A stretch of 13,726 nucleotides of DNA, from the NCBI GenBank assembly GCA_050999295.1, contig JBPCPI010000025.1, positions 1 to 13,726 of the forward strand, given 5' to 3'. The position numbers were made by a program, and so were the translations under genes. This document shows, in pieces, positions 1-8,593 of this stretch. Numbering within the stretch: position 1 is the stretch's first letter; the number at the start of each line of letters is the position of its first letter. Source of the DNA: JACCQS01 sp050999295. Its GTDB lineage: Bacteria > Actinomycetota > Actinomycetes > Mycobacteriales > Geodermatophilaceae. The notes beneath the pieces are model-generated. The model searched no databases, was not told the DNA's origin, and saw only the letters and a list, made by a program, of their open reading frames with translations.

Positions 1-59
1 GATTGGGTTGTCTACTGAAATCTAGGGTTGGCCGTAGAGGAGCTAATACAGTCCTCGAC

Positions 60-1247
60 ATGGACCCCGTGCGGAATCCCTACGCTCCCGGCGCCGGCCA
101 GCGACCGCCCGAACTCGCCGGTCGGGACGCGGAACTGACCGCCTTCGACGTCCTCCTGGAACGAATCAGCGCTGGCCGTCCGGAACGGTCGTTGATGCTG
201 ACCGGGCTGCGCGGGGTCGGCAAGACCGTGCTGCTCAACCAACTCCGCTCGGCGGCAATCGCCCGCGGATTCGGTACCGGGAAATGGGAGGCCCGCCCGG
301 ATCAGGACATCCGCCGACCGCTGGCCGGCGCGCTGCACCTCGCTGTGCGCGAACTCGCTCCGCGGCACCGGGCACCCGACCGGGTGGATCGCATGTTGGG
401 CACTCTCAAGGCCTTCGCCTCCCGGCGCCCACCGGGTACGCCGCTCCGCGACCGCTGGGTACCAGGCATCGACGTACCGGCAACCGCCGGGCGGGCCGAT
501 TCCGGTGACCTGGAGATCGACCTGGTCGAGTTGCTCACCGATGCAGCCAATATCGCCAGCGACGTCGGCTCGGGCATCGCGCTGTTCGTCGACGAGGTTC
601 ATGACCTCGGGCCGGACGATGTCTCGGCGCTATGCGCGGCCTGTCACGAGCTGTCCCAGCTGGGCGCCCCACTGATCCTCGTCGGCGCCGGCCTGCCGCA
701 CGTTCCCGCCGTACTCTCGGCTGCCAAGAGCTACTCCGAGCGGCTGTGCGGTTTCTCCCGGATCGACCGGCTCGACCGAAGTGCGGTCGATCTGGCCCTG
801 CGGGCGCCAGCGGACCGCGAAGGTGTGGACTTCGAGCCGGCTGCCCTCGACGCTCTCTACGCAGCGGCGGACGGCTATCCGTACTTCGTGCAGGCGTACG
901 GCAAGGTCACCTGGGATGTCGCCGGCGAGTCGCCGATCACCGCCGCCGATGTCGCGGTTGCCCGGCCGATCGCCGAGGCCGAACTGGGGGTCGGGTTCTT
1001 CGGTTCCCGCTACGTTCGGGCCACCCCGGCCGAGCGGGAGTACCTACGCGTCATGGCCGACGACGCCGAGGACACCGGCGCCAGCCTGGCCAGCGCACAG
1101 GTCGCCAAGACCCTCAACCGCAGACCCGCAAGCCTGTCCCCCGCACGTGACGCCCTCATCAAGAAGGGCCTGATCTACTCGGCGCAGCGCGGCCAGATCG
1201 CCTTCACCGTCCCCCATTTCGGCCGATACCTCCGCACCCAGACCTGA
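60..1247 (+). CDS. AAA-family ATPase with C-terminal winged helix (ORC1/Cdc6-like ATP-binding protein)
   Basis: A 395-residue protein if it starts at the ATG at 60. The open frame extends upstream to the window edge, but those codons do not look like protein. Walker A is GLRGVGKT (residues 49-56), and Walker B is a hydrophobic strand ending in DE (ALFVDE, acidic pair at 178-179). After the ATPase core comes a lid-like helical region. The C-terminus (about 320-395) has winged-helix character, with the stretch AQVAKTLNRRPASLSPARDA followed by KKGLIYS. This order matches stand-alone bacterial ATP-binding proteins related to archaeal ATPases and Orc1/Cdc6. The cellular role is unknown; NTP hydrolysis and nucleic-acid binding are inferred from the fold. 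No clear ribosome site sits at the usual distance: AGAGGAG at 36-42 is about 17 nt away, so the start is tentative. It converges on the ABC exporter with only 10 nt between stop codons. Confidence 0.8.
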   Translation: MDPVRNPYAPGAGQRPPELAGRDAELTAFDVLLERISAGRPERSLMLTGLRGVGKTVLLNQLRSAAIARGFGTGKWEARPDQDIRRPLAGALHLAVRELAPRHRAPDRVDRMLGTLKAFASRRPPGTPLRDRWVPGIDVPATAGRADSGDLEIDLVELLTDAANIASDVGSGIALFVDEVHDLGPDDVSALCAACHELSQLGAPLILVGAGLPHVPAVLSAAKSYSERLCGFSRIDRLDRSAVDLALRAPADREGVDFEPAALDALYAAADGYPYFVQAYGKVTWDVAGESPITAADVAVARPIAEAELGVGFFGSRYVRATPAEREYLRVMADDAEDTGASLASAQVAKTLNRRPASLSPARDALIKKGLIYSAQRGQIAFTVPHFGRYLRTQT

Positions 1248-1257
1248 CCTGTCGCGA

Positions 1258-3141
1258 CTAGACAGTCGACGGTTGCGCGCTCGGGTCGGCGAACTGGGTG
1301 CGGTACAGCTCGGAGTAGCGTCCGCCACTGGCAAGCAGCTCGGTATGGGTTCCACGCTCGACGATGGTGCCGTCCTCGAGAACGAGGATCTCGTCCGCGG
1401 CCCGGATCGTGGACAGCCGGTGTGCGATGACCAGGGAGGTCCGCCCGCTCAGGGCTTCCACGAGTGCCTCCTGTACGGCGGCTTCGGATTCGGAGTCCAG
1501 GTGCGCTGTGGCCTCGTCGAGGATCACCACCCGTGGCTGGGCCAACAGCAGCCTGGCGATGGTCAGCCGCTGACGCTCGCCACCGGACAGTCGGTATCCC
1601 CGCTCGCCGATCATGGTGTCCAGTTGGTCAGGCAGTGAGCGGACGAGACGGTCCAGTCGCGCGCGCTGCAATGCGTCCCAGAGTTCGCTGTCGGTGGCCT
1701 CGGGTCGGGCGAAGCGGAGGTTCGCACCGACCGTGTCGTGCCAGAGGTGCCCGTCCTGGGTGACCACACCGATGGTGTCCCGGATGGAGTCGAAGGACAG
1801 GTCGCGCAGATCCACCCCGGACAGCCGGATGGACCCGCTGTCGACGTCGTACAGCCGCGCTGCCAGCGCTGAGACCGTGGACTTCCCGGCACCGGATGAG
1901 CCGACGAGGGCGATCAGTCTGCCCGGAGCGGCGGTGAAGGACAGCCCGTGTAGCACTTCCACCCCACCGCGGGGGTCCAACGTCGCCACTTCCTCCAGCG
2001 AGGCGAGCGAGACCGCTGTGGCGGCGGGGTAGCTGAACCGTACGTCTTTGAACTCCATGGCCACACCCCCGCTCGGCACGGGGACCGGTGCTGTGGGTTC
2101 CTTGATCAGCGGCAGCAGGTCGAGCACTTCGAAGACCCGCTCGAAGCTGACCAGCGCGGTCATGACCTCCAGTCGGGCGCTGGCCAGCGCGGTCAGTGGT
2201 GCGTACAGGCGCGCCAACAGCAGCGCGAGGACTACCACATCTCCGGCGTCGAGACTTCCCTGCAGCGCGAGGTAACCGCCCAGTCCGTACACCAGTGCCA
2301 GGGCCAGGGCCGAGACCAGGATGAGCGCGGTCACGAACACCCACTGGTAGACCGCCGTACGGACCCCGATGTCGCGCACCCGGCTGGCTCGCGCCGTGAA
2401 CTCGGCCGTCTCGTCCTCGGGGCGCCCGAACAGCTTGACCAAGGTGGCGCCGGGGGCGGAGAACCGCTCGGTCATCTGCGTCGTCATGGCTGCGTTGTGG
2501 TCGGCCGCCTCGCGTTCCATCGCGGCCAGCCGCCGGCCCATCCGGCGGGCGGGCAGGACGAAGACCGGCAGCAGGATTAGGGCCAGCAGGGTGATCTGCC
2601 AGGAGACCTGCAGCATCACGGCGAGGGTGAGCACCAGCGCCACGATGTTCGTGACGACACCGGACAGCGTGTCGCTGAAGGCGCGCTGGGCCCCGATCAC
2701 GTCGTTGTTCAACCGGCTGACCAAGGCGCCGGTCCGGGTCCGGGTGAAGAAGGCGACCGGCATCCGCTGGACATGGGTGAACACGGCGCGGCGCAGGTCG
2801 AGGATCAGGCCCTCGCCGATCCGCGCCGACAGCCAGCGGCTGAGCAGGCCGACCGCCGCTTCGAGCAGCGCAATCAGCGCGATCAGGACGGACAGTTGGA
2901 CAACCGTCGACACTTCGCCGCCGCCGACGATGGCGTCCACCACGCGCCCGGCGAGCACCGGCGTCGCCACGATGAGTACGGCGGAGACCACGCTCAGCAA
3001 CAGGAAGACGATCAGGTCGCGCCGGTGCGGCCGCGCGAAGCCGCGGATCCGGCGCAGCGTCTCGACGGAGAACTTGCGGCGCTCCTCGTTCTGGTTCATC
3101 GCGTGGTAGAGCGACATCCACGCGGTGACTTCCATGCTCAT
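1258..3141 (-). CDS. ABC transporter, half-size exporter (fused membrane domain and ATPase)
   Basis: A 627-residue half transporter of the MsbA/LmrA type (type IV exporter) that should work as a dimer in the inner membrane. The N-terminal membrane domain has about six hydrophobic segments (near 44-61, 80-100, 162-182, 183-198, 265-288, 300-317). The ATPase domain carries Walker A GSSGAGKS (414-421), a Q-loop Gln near 462, signature LSGGERQ (518-524), Walker B VVILDE (538-543) and the switch His in IAHRLST (574). Between the first strand of the ATPase and Walker A there is a 20-residue insertion around VSLASLEEVATLDPRGG. The start at 3141 (MSMEVTAW) is chosen because GAAAGAG lies about 8 nt upstream on the coding strand. 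A GTG at 3180 would add 13 Pro/Thr-rich residues. The substrate cannot be told from sequence. A perfect palindrome at 3194-3207 lies in the promoter region. Confidence 0.93.
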   Translation of the reverse strand: MSMEVTAWMSLYHAMNQNEERRKFSVETLRRIRGFARPHRRDLIVFLLLSVVSAVLIVATPVLAGRVVDAIVGGGEVSTVVQLSVLIALIALLEAAVGLLSRWLSARIGEGLILDLRRAVFTHVQRMPVAFFTRTRTGALVSRLNNDVIGAQRAFSDTLSGVVTNIVALVLTLAVMLQVSWQITLLALILLPVFVLPARRMGRRLAAMEREAADHNAAMTTQMTERFSAPGATLVKLFGRPEDETAEFTARASRVRDIGVRTAVYQWVFVTALILVSALALALVYGLGGYLALQGSLDAGDVVVLALLLARLYAPLTALASARLEVMTALVSFERVFEVLDLLPLIKEPTAPVPVPSGGVAMEFKDVRFSYPAATAVSLASLEEVATLDPRGGVEVLHGLSFTAAPGRLIALVGSSGAGKSTVSALAARLYDVDSGSIRLSGVDLRDLSFDSIRDTIGVVTQDGHLWHDTVGANLRFARPEATDSELWDALQRARLDRLVRSLPDQLDTMIGERGYRLSGGERQRLTIARLLLAQPRVVILDEATAHLDSESEAAVQEALVEALSGRTSLVIAHRLSTIRAADEILVLEDGTIVERGTHTELLASGGRYSELYRTQFADPSAQPSTV

Positions 3142-3193
3142 CAGCGGCTCTTTCGGCGTCGGCGTCGGCGGTATGTGCACCCTGGCAAGCGAT

Positions 3194-3207
3194 CTGACAG
3201 CTGTCAG
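3194..3207 (-). promoter_or_regulatory. Palindromic putative operator upstream of the ABC exporter
   Basis: CTGACAGCTGTCAG is a perfect 14-bp palindrome 53 nt upstream of the exporter start. Read on the minus strand, CTGACA resembles a -35 box, and CAGGGT 17 nt further on could be a weak -10. A repressor binding the palindrome would then cover the -35. Dyads of this size are usual for TetR- or MarR-type regulators, but no regulator gene is adjacent. The palindrome is directly visible; the operator role is inference. Confidence 0.4.
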
Positions 3208-3345
3208 CTGCGAGCATCCGCCTGGTCACGGGGCCTGTCGACTGGGATTGCGCACCGACCCGCGGCGCGCGGACCTGTTGTCGCTGGTATGCAGGGAACA
3301 CGCCCGGCGCGTCCTCTGCTGAGCTGCCACATCTGGAACCGTTGG

Positions 3346-4008
3346 TCATGGAACCGCCGGATCGACGCGGATTGCCGGGTGGCGCGGGTCGTCGTAGCGC
3401 AGGGCCACATCCGCATGCCGTACGGGATCAACGCCGTCGTCGTAGTCGTCGAAGGCGGGCAGGGTCCACCGCCACTGCTCCGGCGTACGGCGGCGGCGCG
3501 CGACGGGGTTGACCCCCAGATGGATGGTTCGGTCGAAGGGCAGGCCCTGGCCGAGCAGGAGTTCGCCGCTGATCAGCACGATCGATCCAGGCTCGGCCGA
3601 CCGGACGGGTTCGCGGGTGGCCCGGTTGGACACCGGATCCCGCAATGCGGACAGAAAACGCCCGCTTCCGCCCTGGCCGAGCGGGTCGAGCACCTCTCGG
3701 CGCAGCGCCTCGACGTCGAGCCAGCCATTGACGAAGGACGTGAGGTCGGTACGGCCGTACTCCAGGCGCAGAGCGGCATCCCGCCAGAACATCTCGGCCC
3801 GGATATGGGTCGCCGGACGGCCGAGTGCGCGCAGGGGTACGACGAGGGCTTCAGCAAAGGCGCCGGGGTCGGCAACCCGAGGTCCGTCGATCGCGACGCG
3901 CAACGCCGTACCCGGTACCGGGTACTCGACCAGCTCGGTTGCCAGCCTGGTCGGCAGCCCGGCTGGATCCACCGGTTGGAACGTCGGGCGCGGGCCGATG
4001 TCAGGCAT
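3346..4008 (-). CDS. Uridine kinase-like protein lacking a P-loop
   Basis: A 220-residue protein resembling the short actinobacterial proteins annotated as uridine kinase. The family signs are RVAIDGPRVADPGAFAEAL near residue 37, the stretch LRLEYGRTDLTSFVNGWLD near 80-98, ALRREVLDPLGQGGSGRFL, then SIVLISGELLLGQGLPFD and a C-terminal DYDDGVDPVRHADVALRYDD. Where a true uridine kinase has GxxxxGK(S/T), this protein has AIDGPRVADPG with no lysine, so kinase activity is doubtful and the name only reflects similarity. The ATG at 4006-4008 is the only ATG/GTG/TTG start after an in-frame TAG at 4063-4065, and it has no clear ribosome site. The 18 codons between that TAG and the ATG read like protein (ending RAEILRWHR). 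That TAG is the stop codon of the DinB gene, which lies in the same frame. Confidence 0.75.
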   Translation of the reverse strand: MPDIGPRPTFQPVDPAGLPTRLATELVEYPVPGTALRVAIDGPRVADPGAFAEALVVPLRALGRPATHIRAEMFWRDAALRLEYGRTDLTSFVNGWLDVEALRREVLDPLGQGGSGRFLSALRDPVSNRATREPVRSAEPGSIVLISGELLLGQGLPFDRTIHLGVNPVARRRRTPEQWRWTLPAFDDYDDGVDPVRHADVALRYDDPRHPAIRVDPAVP

Positions 4009-4062
4009 CCGATGCCAGCGCAGGATCTCGGCGCGACCGGGACGGGGGTAGTCCGGTGATGG

Positions 4063-4590
4063 CTAGTCCCCGGTGGCACCGTCAATGCGTTCCCGGAGCA
4101 GATCCGCATGCCCGTTGTGCCGGGCGTACTCCTCGATCATGTGTAGATAGATCCAGCGCAGCGTGATGTCCGCACCGCTCCTTCTCCGGGCGATGACCTC
4201 GTCCAGGTCGGCGTGATTGGCACAGAACGCTCGCGAGCGCGCAACCGAACGACGGTAGGTGGCCACGTCGTCGGCCGGCACCGCTTCGTCGAGGTTGTCG
4301 AAGTCCCCGTCGGGCTCGTCGTCGCTGTAGTAGATCGGAGCGATCCTGCCGTCGGTGATGTCGTTGTTGAACCAGGCTTCGACCTCGGCCATGTGCCGTA
4401 AGAGGCCGAGCAGAGTCAGCGTCGACGGTTCGCAGGATCTGGTCTTCAACTGCTCCGGTGGGAGTCCCTGGCACTTGGTCAGCAGCGTGTCCCGATGGTA
4501 GTCCAACCAGCCGTCGAGCAAGGCGCGCTCCGGTCCGCCGTACGGTGGCTCCTGACGGTCGGTCGCGAACGGGTCCTCGGATGTCGTCAT
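4063..4590 (-). CDS. DinB/DUF664 family protein
   Basis: A 175-residue four-helix-bundle protein of the DinB/DUF664 group, probable metal-binding enzymes of unknown substrate; some relatives in actinobacteria are mycothiol-dependent. The diagnostic parts are LLRHMAEVEAWF near residues 61-72, holding the first metal-ligand His, and the C-terminal run HMIEEYARHNGHADLLRE, which carries the further His residues and is nearly invariant in DUF664. Length is normal for the family and the protein looks complete. The start at 4590 (MTTSEDPF) is preferred over the GTG/TTG-type extension upstream. There is no ribosome site, but a TAGCGT hexamer sits 8 nt before the ATG, consistent with a leaderless transcript. 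It is transcribed toward the uridine kinase-like gene, which is in the same frame after the TAG stop. Confidence 0.88.
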   Translation of the reverse strand: MTTSEDPFATDRQEPPYGGPERALLDGWLDYHRDTLLTKCQGLPPEQLKTRSCEPSTLTLLGLLRHMAEVEAWFNNDITDGRIAPIYYSDDEPDGDFDNLDEAVPADDVATYRRSVARSRAFCANHADLDEVIARRRSGADITLRWIYLHMIEEYARHNGHADLLRERIDGATGD

Positions 4591-4598
4591 GGGCGCAG

Positions 4599-4604
4599 AC
4601 GCTA
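4599..4604 (-). promoter_or_regulatory. Putative -10 element for the DinB gene (leaderless)
   Basis: The minus strand reads TAGCGT, fitting TAnnnT, 8 nt before the ATG at 4590. Transcription would start at or next to the ATG. No convincing -35 box was found at 16-18 nt spacing. Weak single-element evidence. Confidence 0.33.
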
Positions 4605-4658
4605 GGCGCAACCTCTGACAAACGGCGACTGCTTGGTTCCCCGCCACCGGATCCTCAA

Positions 4659-4708
4659 GATCATGAGCGCCAGAGGCTCAGTGGTTGGTACTGCGCGCAG
4701 GGCGCTCA

Positions 4709-4713
<5 letters not shown>
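4659..4713 (-). terminator. Stem-loop over the otsB stop codon
   Basis: ATGAGCGCC (4663-4671) and GGCGCTCAT (4701-4709) are perfect inverted repeats. One mismatch and then three more pairs (GAT/ATC) extend the stem. The 29-nt loop includes a second palindrome, CTGCGCGCAG (4691-4700). The stem begins at the otsB stop codon and lies in the otsB-DinB gap. No T-tract follows on the minus strand, so a rho-independent terminator of the usual kind is not established; transcript-end protection is an alternative. Confidence 0.4.
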
Positions 4714-5503
<790 letters not shown>

Positions 5504-5528
5504 AACGTGCCTCGCACCTGCGCGAGCA

Positions 5529-6992
5529 TCACTCGGGCTCGGGACCTTCGAGGGCGTCGAAGAAGGTCTGCGCCCAGTGGTCCAGGTCATGCGCGAAGAG
5601 ATGCCTACGCATCGCTCGCATCCGCCGTCGTCGATCCTCAGGCGGGTCGGACAGCGCCCGAACAAGTGCGTCCTTTACCCCGTTGATGTCGTGCGGATTG
5701 ACCAGATAGGCCTGCTTGAATTCCGCTGCAGCACCGGCGAATTCGGACAGGACCAGCGCACCGCCCAAGTCACCGCGAGCCGCAACGTACTCCTTGGCTA
5801 CAAGGTTCATCCCGTCGCGGTACGGCGTCACTGCCATGACGTCGGCAGCGCGGTACAGCGCGGCGAGCTCCTCCCGCGGCACGGACTGGTGCAGGTAGTG
5901 CACCGCCGGCCCACCGATGGACCCGAATTCGCCGTTGATGTGGCCGACCATGCGCTCGATCTCCTCGCGCATCGTGACGTAGTGCTCCACGCGTTCCCGG
6001 CTGGGTGTGGCCACCTGCACCAGCACGGTGTCCGGGGCACTCACCTTCCCGTCCTGGAGGAGTTCGTTGAAGGCGCGAAGGCGTACGCCGATGCCCTTGG
6101 TGTAGTCCAGCCGGTCGACGCCCAGGATGATCCGATCCGGACTGCCGAGTTCGTTACGAATTTCCTTGGCCCGCTGGGCGACCTCCGCGGAGTTGGCGAG
6201 TTCGTCGTAGCTCCTCGCGTCGATCGAGATCGGGAACGCGTGTGCGGTGACCGTACGACCGTCGACGGAGACCGTGCCGCCGCTGGGCTTGAGATCGCAC
6301 AGGGTCCGGGCCAGCTGGAGGAAGTTGCTGGCCCCCTGCGGCCGCTGGAATCCGATCAGATCCGCGCCGAGCAGTCCTTCGATGATCCGTCGGCGGCCCG
6401 GGAGCTGCATGAACAGCTCCAGCGGCGGGAACGGGATGTGCAGGAAGAACCCGATCCGCAGGTCGGGCCGCAGCTCGCGCAGCATCTGCGGGACCAACTG
6501 GAGCTGGTAGTCGTGGACCCAGACGACACCGTCCCGTCCGGCGACCTCGGCGGCTTTGGTCGCGAACTGCTCGTTGACCGAGATGTAGGTGTCCCACCAG
6601 GAGCGGTGGTACTGCGGCCGTTCCACGACATCGTGGTAGAGCGGCCAGAGTGTGGCGTTGGAGAATCCTTCGTAGTAGCGACGGATCTCCTCGGCGGTCA
6701 ACGGGAGCGGCACGAGTTGGATGCCGTCGGCCTCGAAGGGCTCCGGAGCCTGTCCGTCGGCGCCGGCCCAGCCCACCCAGGCGCCGTTGCGGCCGCGGAT
6801 GAACGGCTCCAGCGCGGTGACCAGACCGCCGGGACTGCGCTGCCAGCTGGTCGAGCCGTCGGCCCGGGTGACCTGGTCGACCGGCAGCCGGTTGGCCACG
6901 ATGACCACATCGCTGCCGCGAGCATCGGAGGCTCTGCGGCGGGTGCGGGGTGTTTCGGGGGCAGCCACGGGCTCAGCCGACATTGCTGGCAT
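5529..6992 (-). CDS. otsA: Alpha,alpha-trehalose-phosphate synthase (GT20)
   Basis: A 487-residue GT20 glycosyltransferase that joins glucose from a nucleotide sugar to glucose 6-phosphate, making trehalose 6-phosphate. Recognisable family blocks in order are VIVANRLPV (30-38), SPGGLVTAL (53-61), WVGWAGADG, WPLYH (116-120), VHDYQL (159-164), HIPFP (185-189), VDRLDYTKG (292-300, phosphate and sugar-nucleotide binding) and DGMNLVAKEY (393-402). All key regions are present and the length is normal. The first 27 residues are Pro/Ala/Arg-rich and precede the conserved core, so the exact start is uncertain: ATG 6992 and ATG 6983 are both possible and neither has a clear ribosome site. On the minus strand TAGCTT at 7132-7137 could be a -10, which would leave a leader of about 140 nt. 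otsB follows after 25 nt. Confidence 0.95.
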   Translation of the reverse strand: MPAMSAEPVAAPETPRTRRRASDARGSDVVIVANRLPVDQVTRADGSTSWQRSPGGLVTALEPFIRGRNGAWVGWAGADGQAPEPFEADGIQLVPLPLTAEEIRRYYEGFSNATLWPLYHDVVERPQYHRSWWDTYISVNEQFATKAAEVAGRDGVVWVHDYQLQLVPQMLRELRPDLRIGFFLHIPFPPLELFMQLPGRRRIIEGLLGADLIGFQRPQGASNFLQLARTLCDLKPSGGTVSVDGRTVTAHAFPISIDARSYDELANSAEVAQRAKEIRNELGSPDRIILGVDRLDYTKGIGVRLRAFNELLQDGKVSAPDTVLVQVATPSRERVEHYVTMREEIERMVGHINGEFGSIGGPAVHYLHQSVPREELAALYRAADVMAVTPYRDGMNLVAKEYVAARGDLGGALVLSEFAGAAAEFKQAYLVNPHDINGVKDALVRALSDPPEDRRRRMRAMRRHLFAHDLDHWAQTFFDALEGPEPE

Positions 6993-7172
6993 AGATCTGG
7001 CGCCACGGGTCGGCCAACAGCAGGCCAGGCGCGCTCCTCGGCGGCCGACTCGAGCGGCGCTGCAGATGCCTCTGGCTGAGCGCTTGCCGGTTGTGCGCCA
7101 GCTCGTCGAGTCTTGGGGAGGACACCAGACAAAGCTATCCCGACCCGATGGGCTCCAAACCCGTCCGGTCGT

Positions 7173-7178
7173 TACGGT
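7173..7178 (+). promoter_or_regulatory. Putative -10 element for the racemase gene (leaderless)
   Basis: TACGGT fits TAnnnT and ends 6 nt before the ATG at 7185, which would put the transcription start at or beside the start codon. No good -35 match is seen at 16-18 nt spacing. GAGAA directly before the ATG is too close to act as a ribosome site, which also favours a leaderless start. Confidence 0.35.
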
Positions 7179-7184
7179 CGAGAA

Positions 7185-8333
7185 ATGGGACCTCTGCAGG
7201 GCGTCAACGTCGTCGAGTTCGCCGGTCTGGGGCCGGGACCGTTCTGCGGGATGATGCTCGCGGATGCCGGCGCCGACGTCGTCCGGATCGAACGGCCCCG
7301 GCCGCCGGGTGACGGCATGTCCCGGCTGGTGCTGAACCCGGTGCTGGATCGGGGAAAGCGCTCGATCGCCCTCGATCTACGCGACGAAGCGGACCGTGAG
7401 GTCGTACGTCGGTTGCTGGCTCGGGCAGATGTGCTCACGGAGGGTTTCCGGCCGGGCGTGATGGAGCGGCTGGGGTTCGGCCCCGAACCGGTGCTCGCGG
7501 CCAACCCGCGGCTGGTCTACGGCCGGATGACCGGTTGGGGGCAGAGCGGTCCGTATGCGGGCAGCGCTGGTCACGACATCGATTACATCGCCACGACCGG
7601 TGCGCTGCACGCATTCGGGCGACCGGACGAGGTGCCCGCGCCGCCGCTGAACCTGCTCGGCGACTTCGGTGGCGGCGGGATGCTGCTGGCCTTCGGCCTG
7701 GTCGCCGCACTGCTGCACGCGCGGGGGACCGGGCAGGGGCAGGTCGTCGACGCGGCGATCGTGGACGGTACGGCGTTGCTTTCCGGGATGATCCACGGAC
7801 TGCGCCTGGACGGGGCCTGGCAGGACGAACGCGGGGTCAACCTGCTCGACACCGGAGCACCGTTCTACGACGTCTACGTCTGTGCCGACGGCGGCTATCT
7901 CGCCGTGGGCGCGTTGGAGGAGCCGTTCTATGCCGCGCTGATCAGCGGCCTGGGTCTTACGCCGGGAGAGCTGCCTGATCGAGACGATCCGACGAACTGG
8001 CCCCAGCTGCGGGCGGTCTTTGCCGCGACGGTGGCTCGGCGTACCCGGGACGAGTGGTGGGAGGCATTTCGGGGCACCGACGCCTGTGTCGCGCCGGTGC
8101 TGAACTGGCACGAGGCCATCTCCGACGAGCACAACGCCGATCGCGCGGTGTTCACCGAAGTCGGCGGTCAGCCGCAGCCCAGTCCGGCCCCTCGGTTTGG
8201 TACGACAGTGCCCGCCGCGCCTCGTCCAGCACCGGCGCATGACGAGTCCGGCGCCCAGATCCGGGCCGAACTCGGCCTGCCGGACTCGCCGTTGCCCGGC
8301 CCCGGCCAATACCGCCAGGGTCCGCAGAGCTGA
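7185..8333 (+). CDS. CaiB/BaiF-fold CoA enzyme, probable alpha-methylacyl-CoA racemase
   Basis: A 382-residue member of the class III CoA-transferase fold, closest in motif pattern to alpha-methylacyl-CoA racemase (AMACR, mycobacterial Mcr). That enzyme interconverts (2R)- and (2S)-methylacyl-CoA so that branched-chain acyl groups and sterol side chains can enter beta-oxidation. The N-terminus LQGVNVVEFAGLGPGPFCGMM is typical. The catalytic residues can be placed: His130 in GHDIDYIATTGALH, Asp160 in NLLGDFGGGGM, and Glu245 in GALEEPFY. They match His126, Asp156 and Glu241 of mycobacterial Mcr with almost identical spacing, which favours racemase over CoA transferase. The ATG at 7185 is chosen because the family begins within a few residues of it; the upstream open frame is not protein-like. 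The Pro-rich C-terminal tail is longer than in Mcr (360 residues). It is divergent from otsA across a 192-nt gap. Confidence 0.93.
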   Translation: MGPLQGVNVVEFAGLGPGPFCGMMLADAGADVVRIERPRPPGDGMSRLVLNPVLDRGKRSIALDLRDEADREVVRRLLARADVLTEGFRPGVMERLGFGPEPVLAANPRLVYGRMTGWGQSGPYAGSAGHDIDYIATTGALHAFGRPDEVPAPPLNLLGDFGGGGMLLAFGLVAALLHARGTGQGQVVDAAIVDGTALLSGMIHGLRLDGAWQDERGVNLLDTGAPFYDVYVCADGGYLAVGALEEPFYAALISGLGLTPGELPDRDDPTNWPQLRAVFAATVARRTRDEWWEAFRGTDACVAPVLNWHEAISDEHNADRAVFTEVGGQPQPSPAPRFGTTVPAAPRPAPAHDESGAQIRAELGLPDSPLPGPGQYRQGPQS

Positions 8334-8383
8334 GGGACAATGAACCCCTTTTGTGCGCCTTCCACCCGCTGCCTTACCGGGTT

Positions 8384-8557
8384 TGGGCACACGACAGGTG
8401 GATTGGGACCGGCCTGCCGCCCGTGGTCGGCGCGGTGATCAGCACGGTCGGAGCGCAGGCCGCGCCATTGCCCATCGCGGTGACCTGTGCTGCCAGGGCT
8501 GTTGTCGCAGTCCTGCTCGTCCGCCGTTCCCGTCCGATCCAGCCAGCTCTGGCGTGA
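8384..8557 (+). pseudogene. Possible remnant of a membrane transporter C-terminus
   Basis: One frame reads as about 57 residues ending at a TGA at 8555-8557. It contains GLPPVVGAVIS, a hydrophobic stretch and then AVVAVLLVRRSR. The Gly/Pro-containing helix, second helix and basic tail resemble the last two membrane helices of major-facilitator transporters. No upstream helices exist because the racemase gene ends 50 nt before. It could equally be chance in high-GC DNA. Confidence 0.22.
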
Positions 8558-8577
8558 CCGTTATGCGCACAACGGTC
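8553..8577. repeat. Palindromic repeat, copy A
   Basis: A near-perfect 22-bp palindrome at 8556-8577: left arm GACCGTTATGC, right arm GCACAACGGTC, with a single mismatched pair (A/C). The 17 bases from 8553 are repeated exactly at 8594. It could form a hairpin in RNA or be bound as a dyad by a dimeric regulator. Confidence 0.6.
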
Positions 8578-8593
8578 GATCGTGCCCTCGATT

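Noticed and set aside
1628..3349. A 573-codon open frame on the minus strand over the ABC exporter
   Set aside because: It is the neighbouring frame of the exporter gene. Its product is Arg/Pro/Ala-rich with no domain, whereas the exporter frame has every ABC motif.
2773..4059. A 428-codon plus-strand frame opposite the exporter and the uridine kinase-like gene
   Set aside because: Antisense shadow in high-GC DNA. It crosses two real genes and an intergenic gap and has low-complexity composition.
7377..8390. A 337-codon minus-strand frame opposite the racemase
   Set aside because: The racemase frame has the complete catalytic His/Asp/Glu set; the opposite frame has none.
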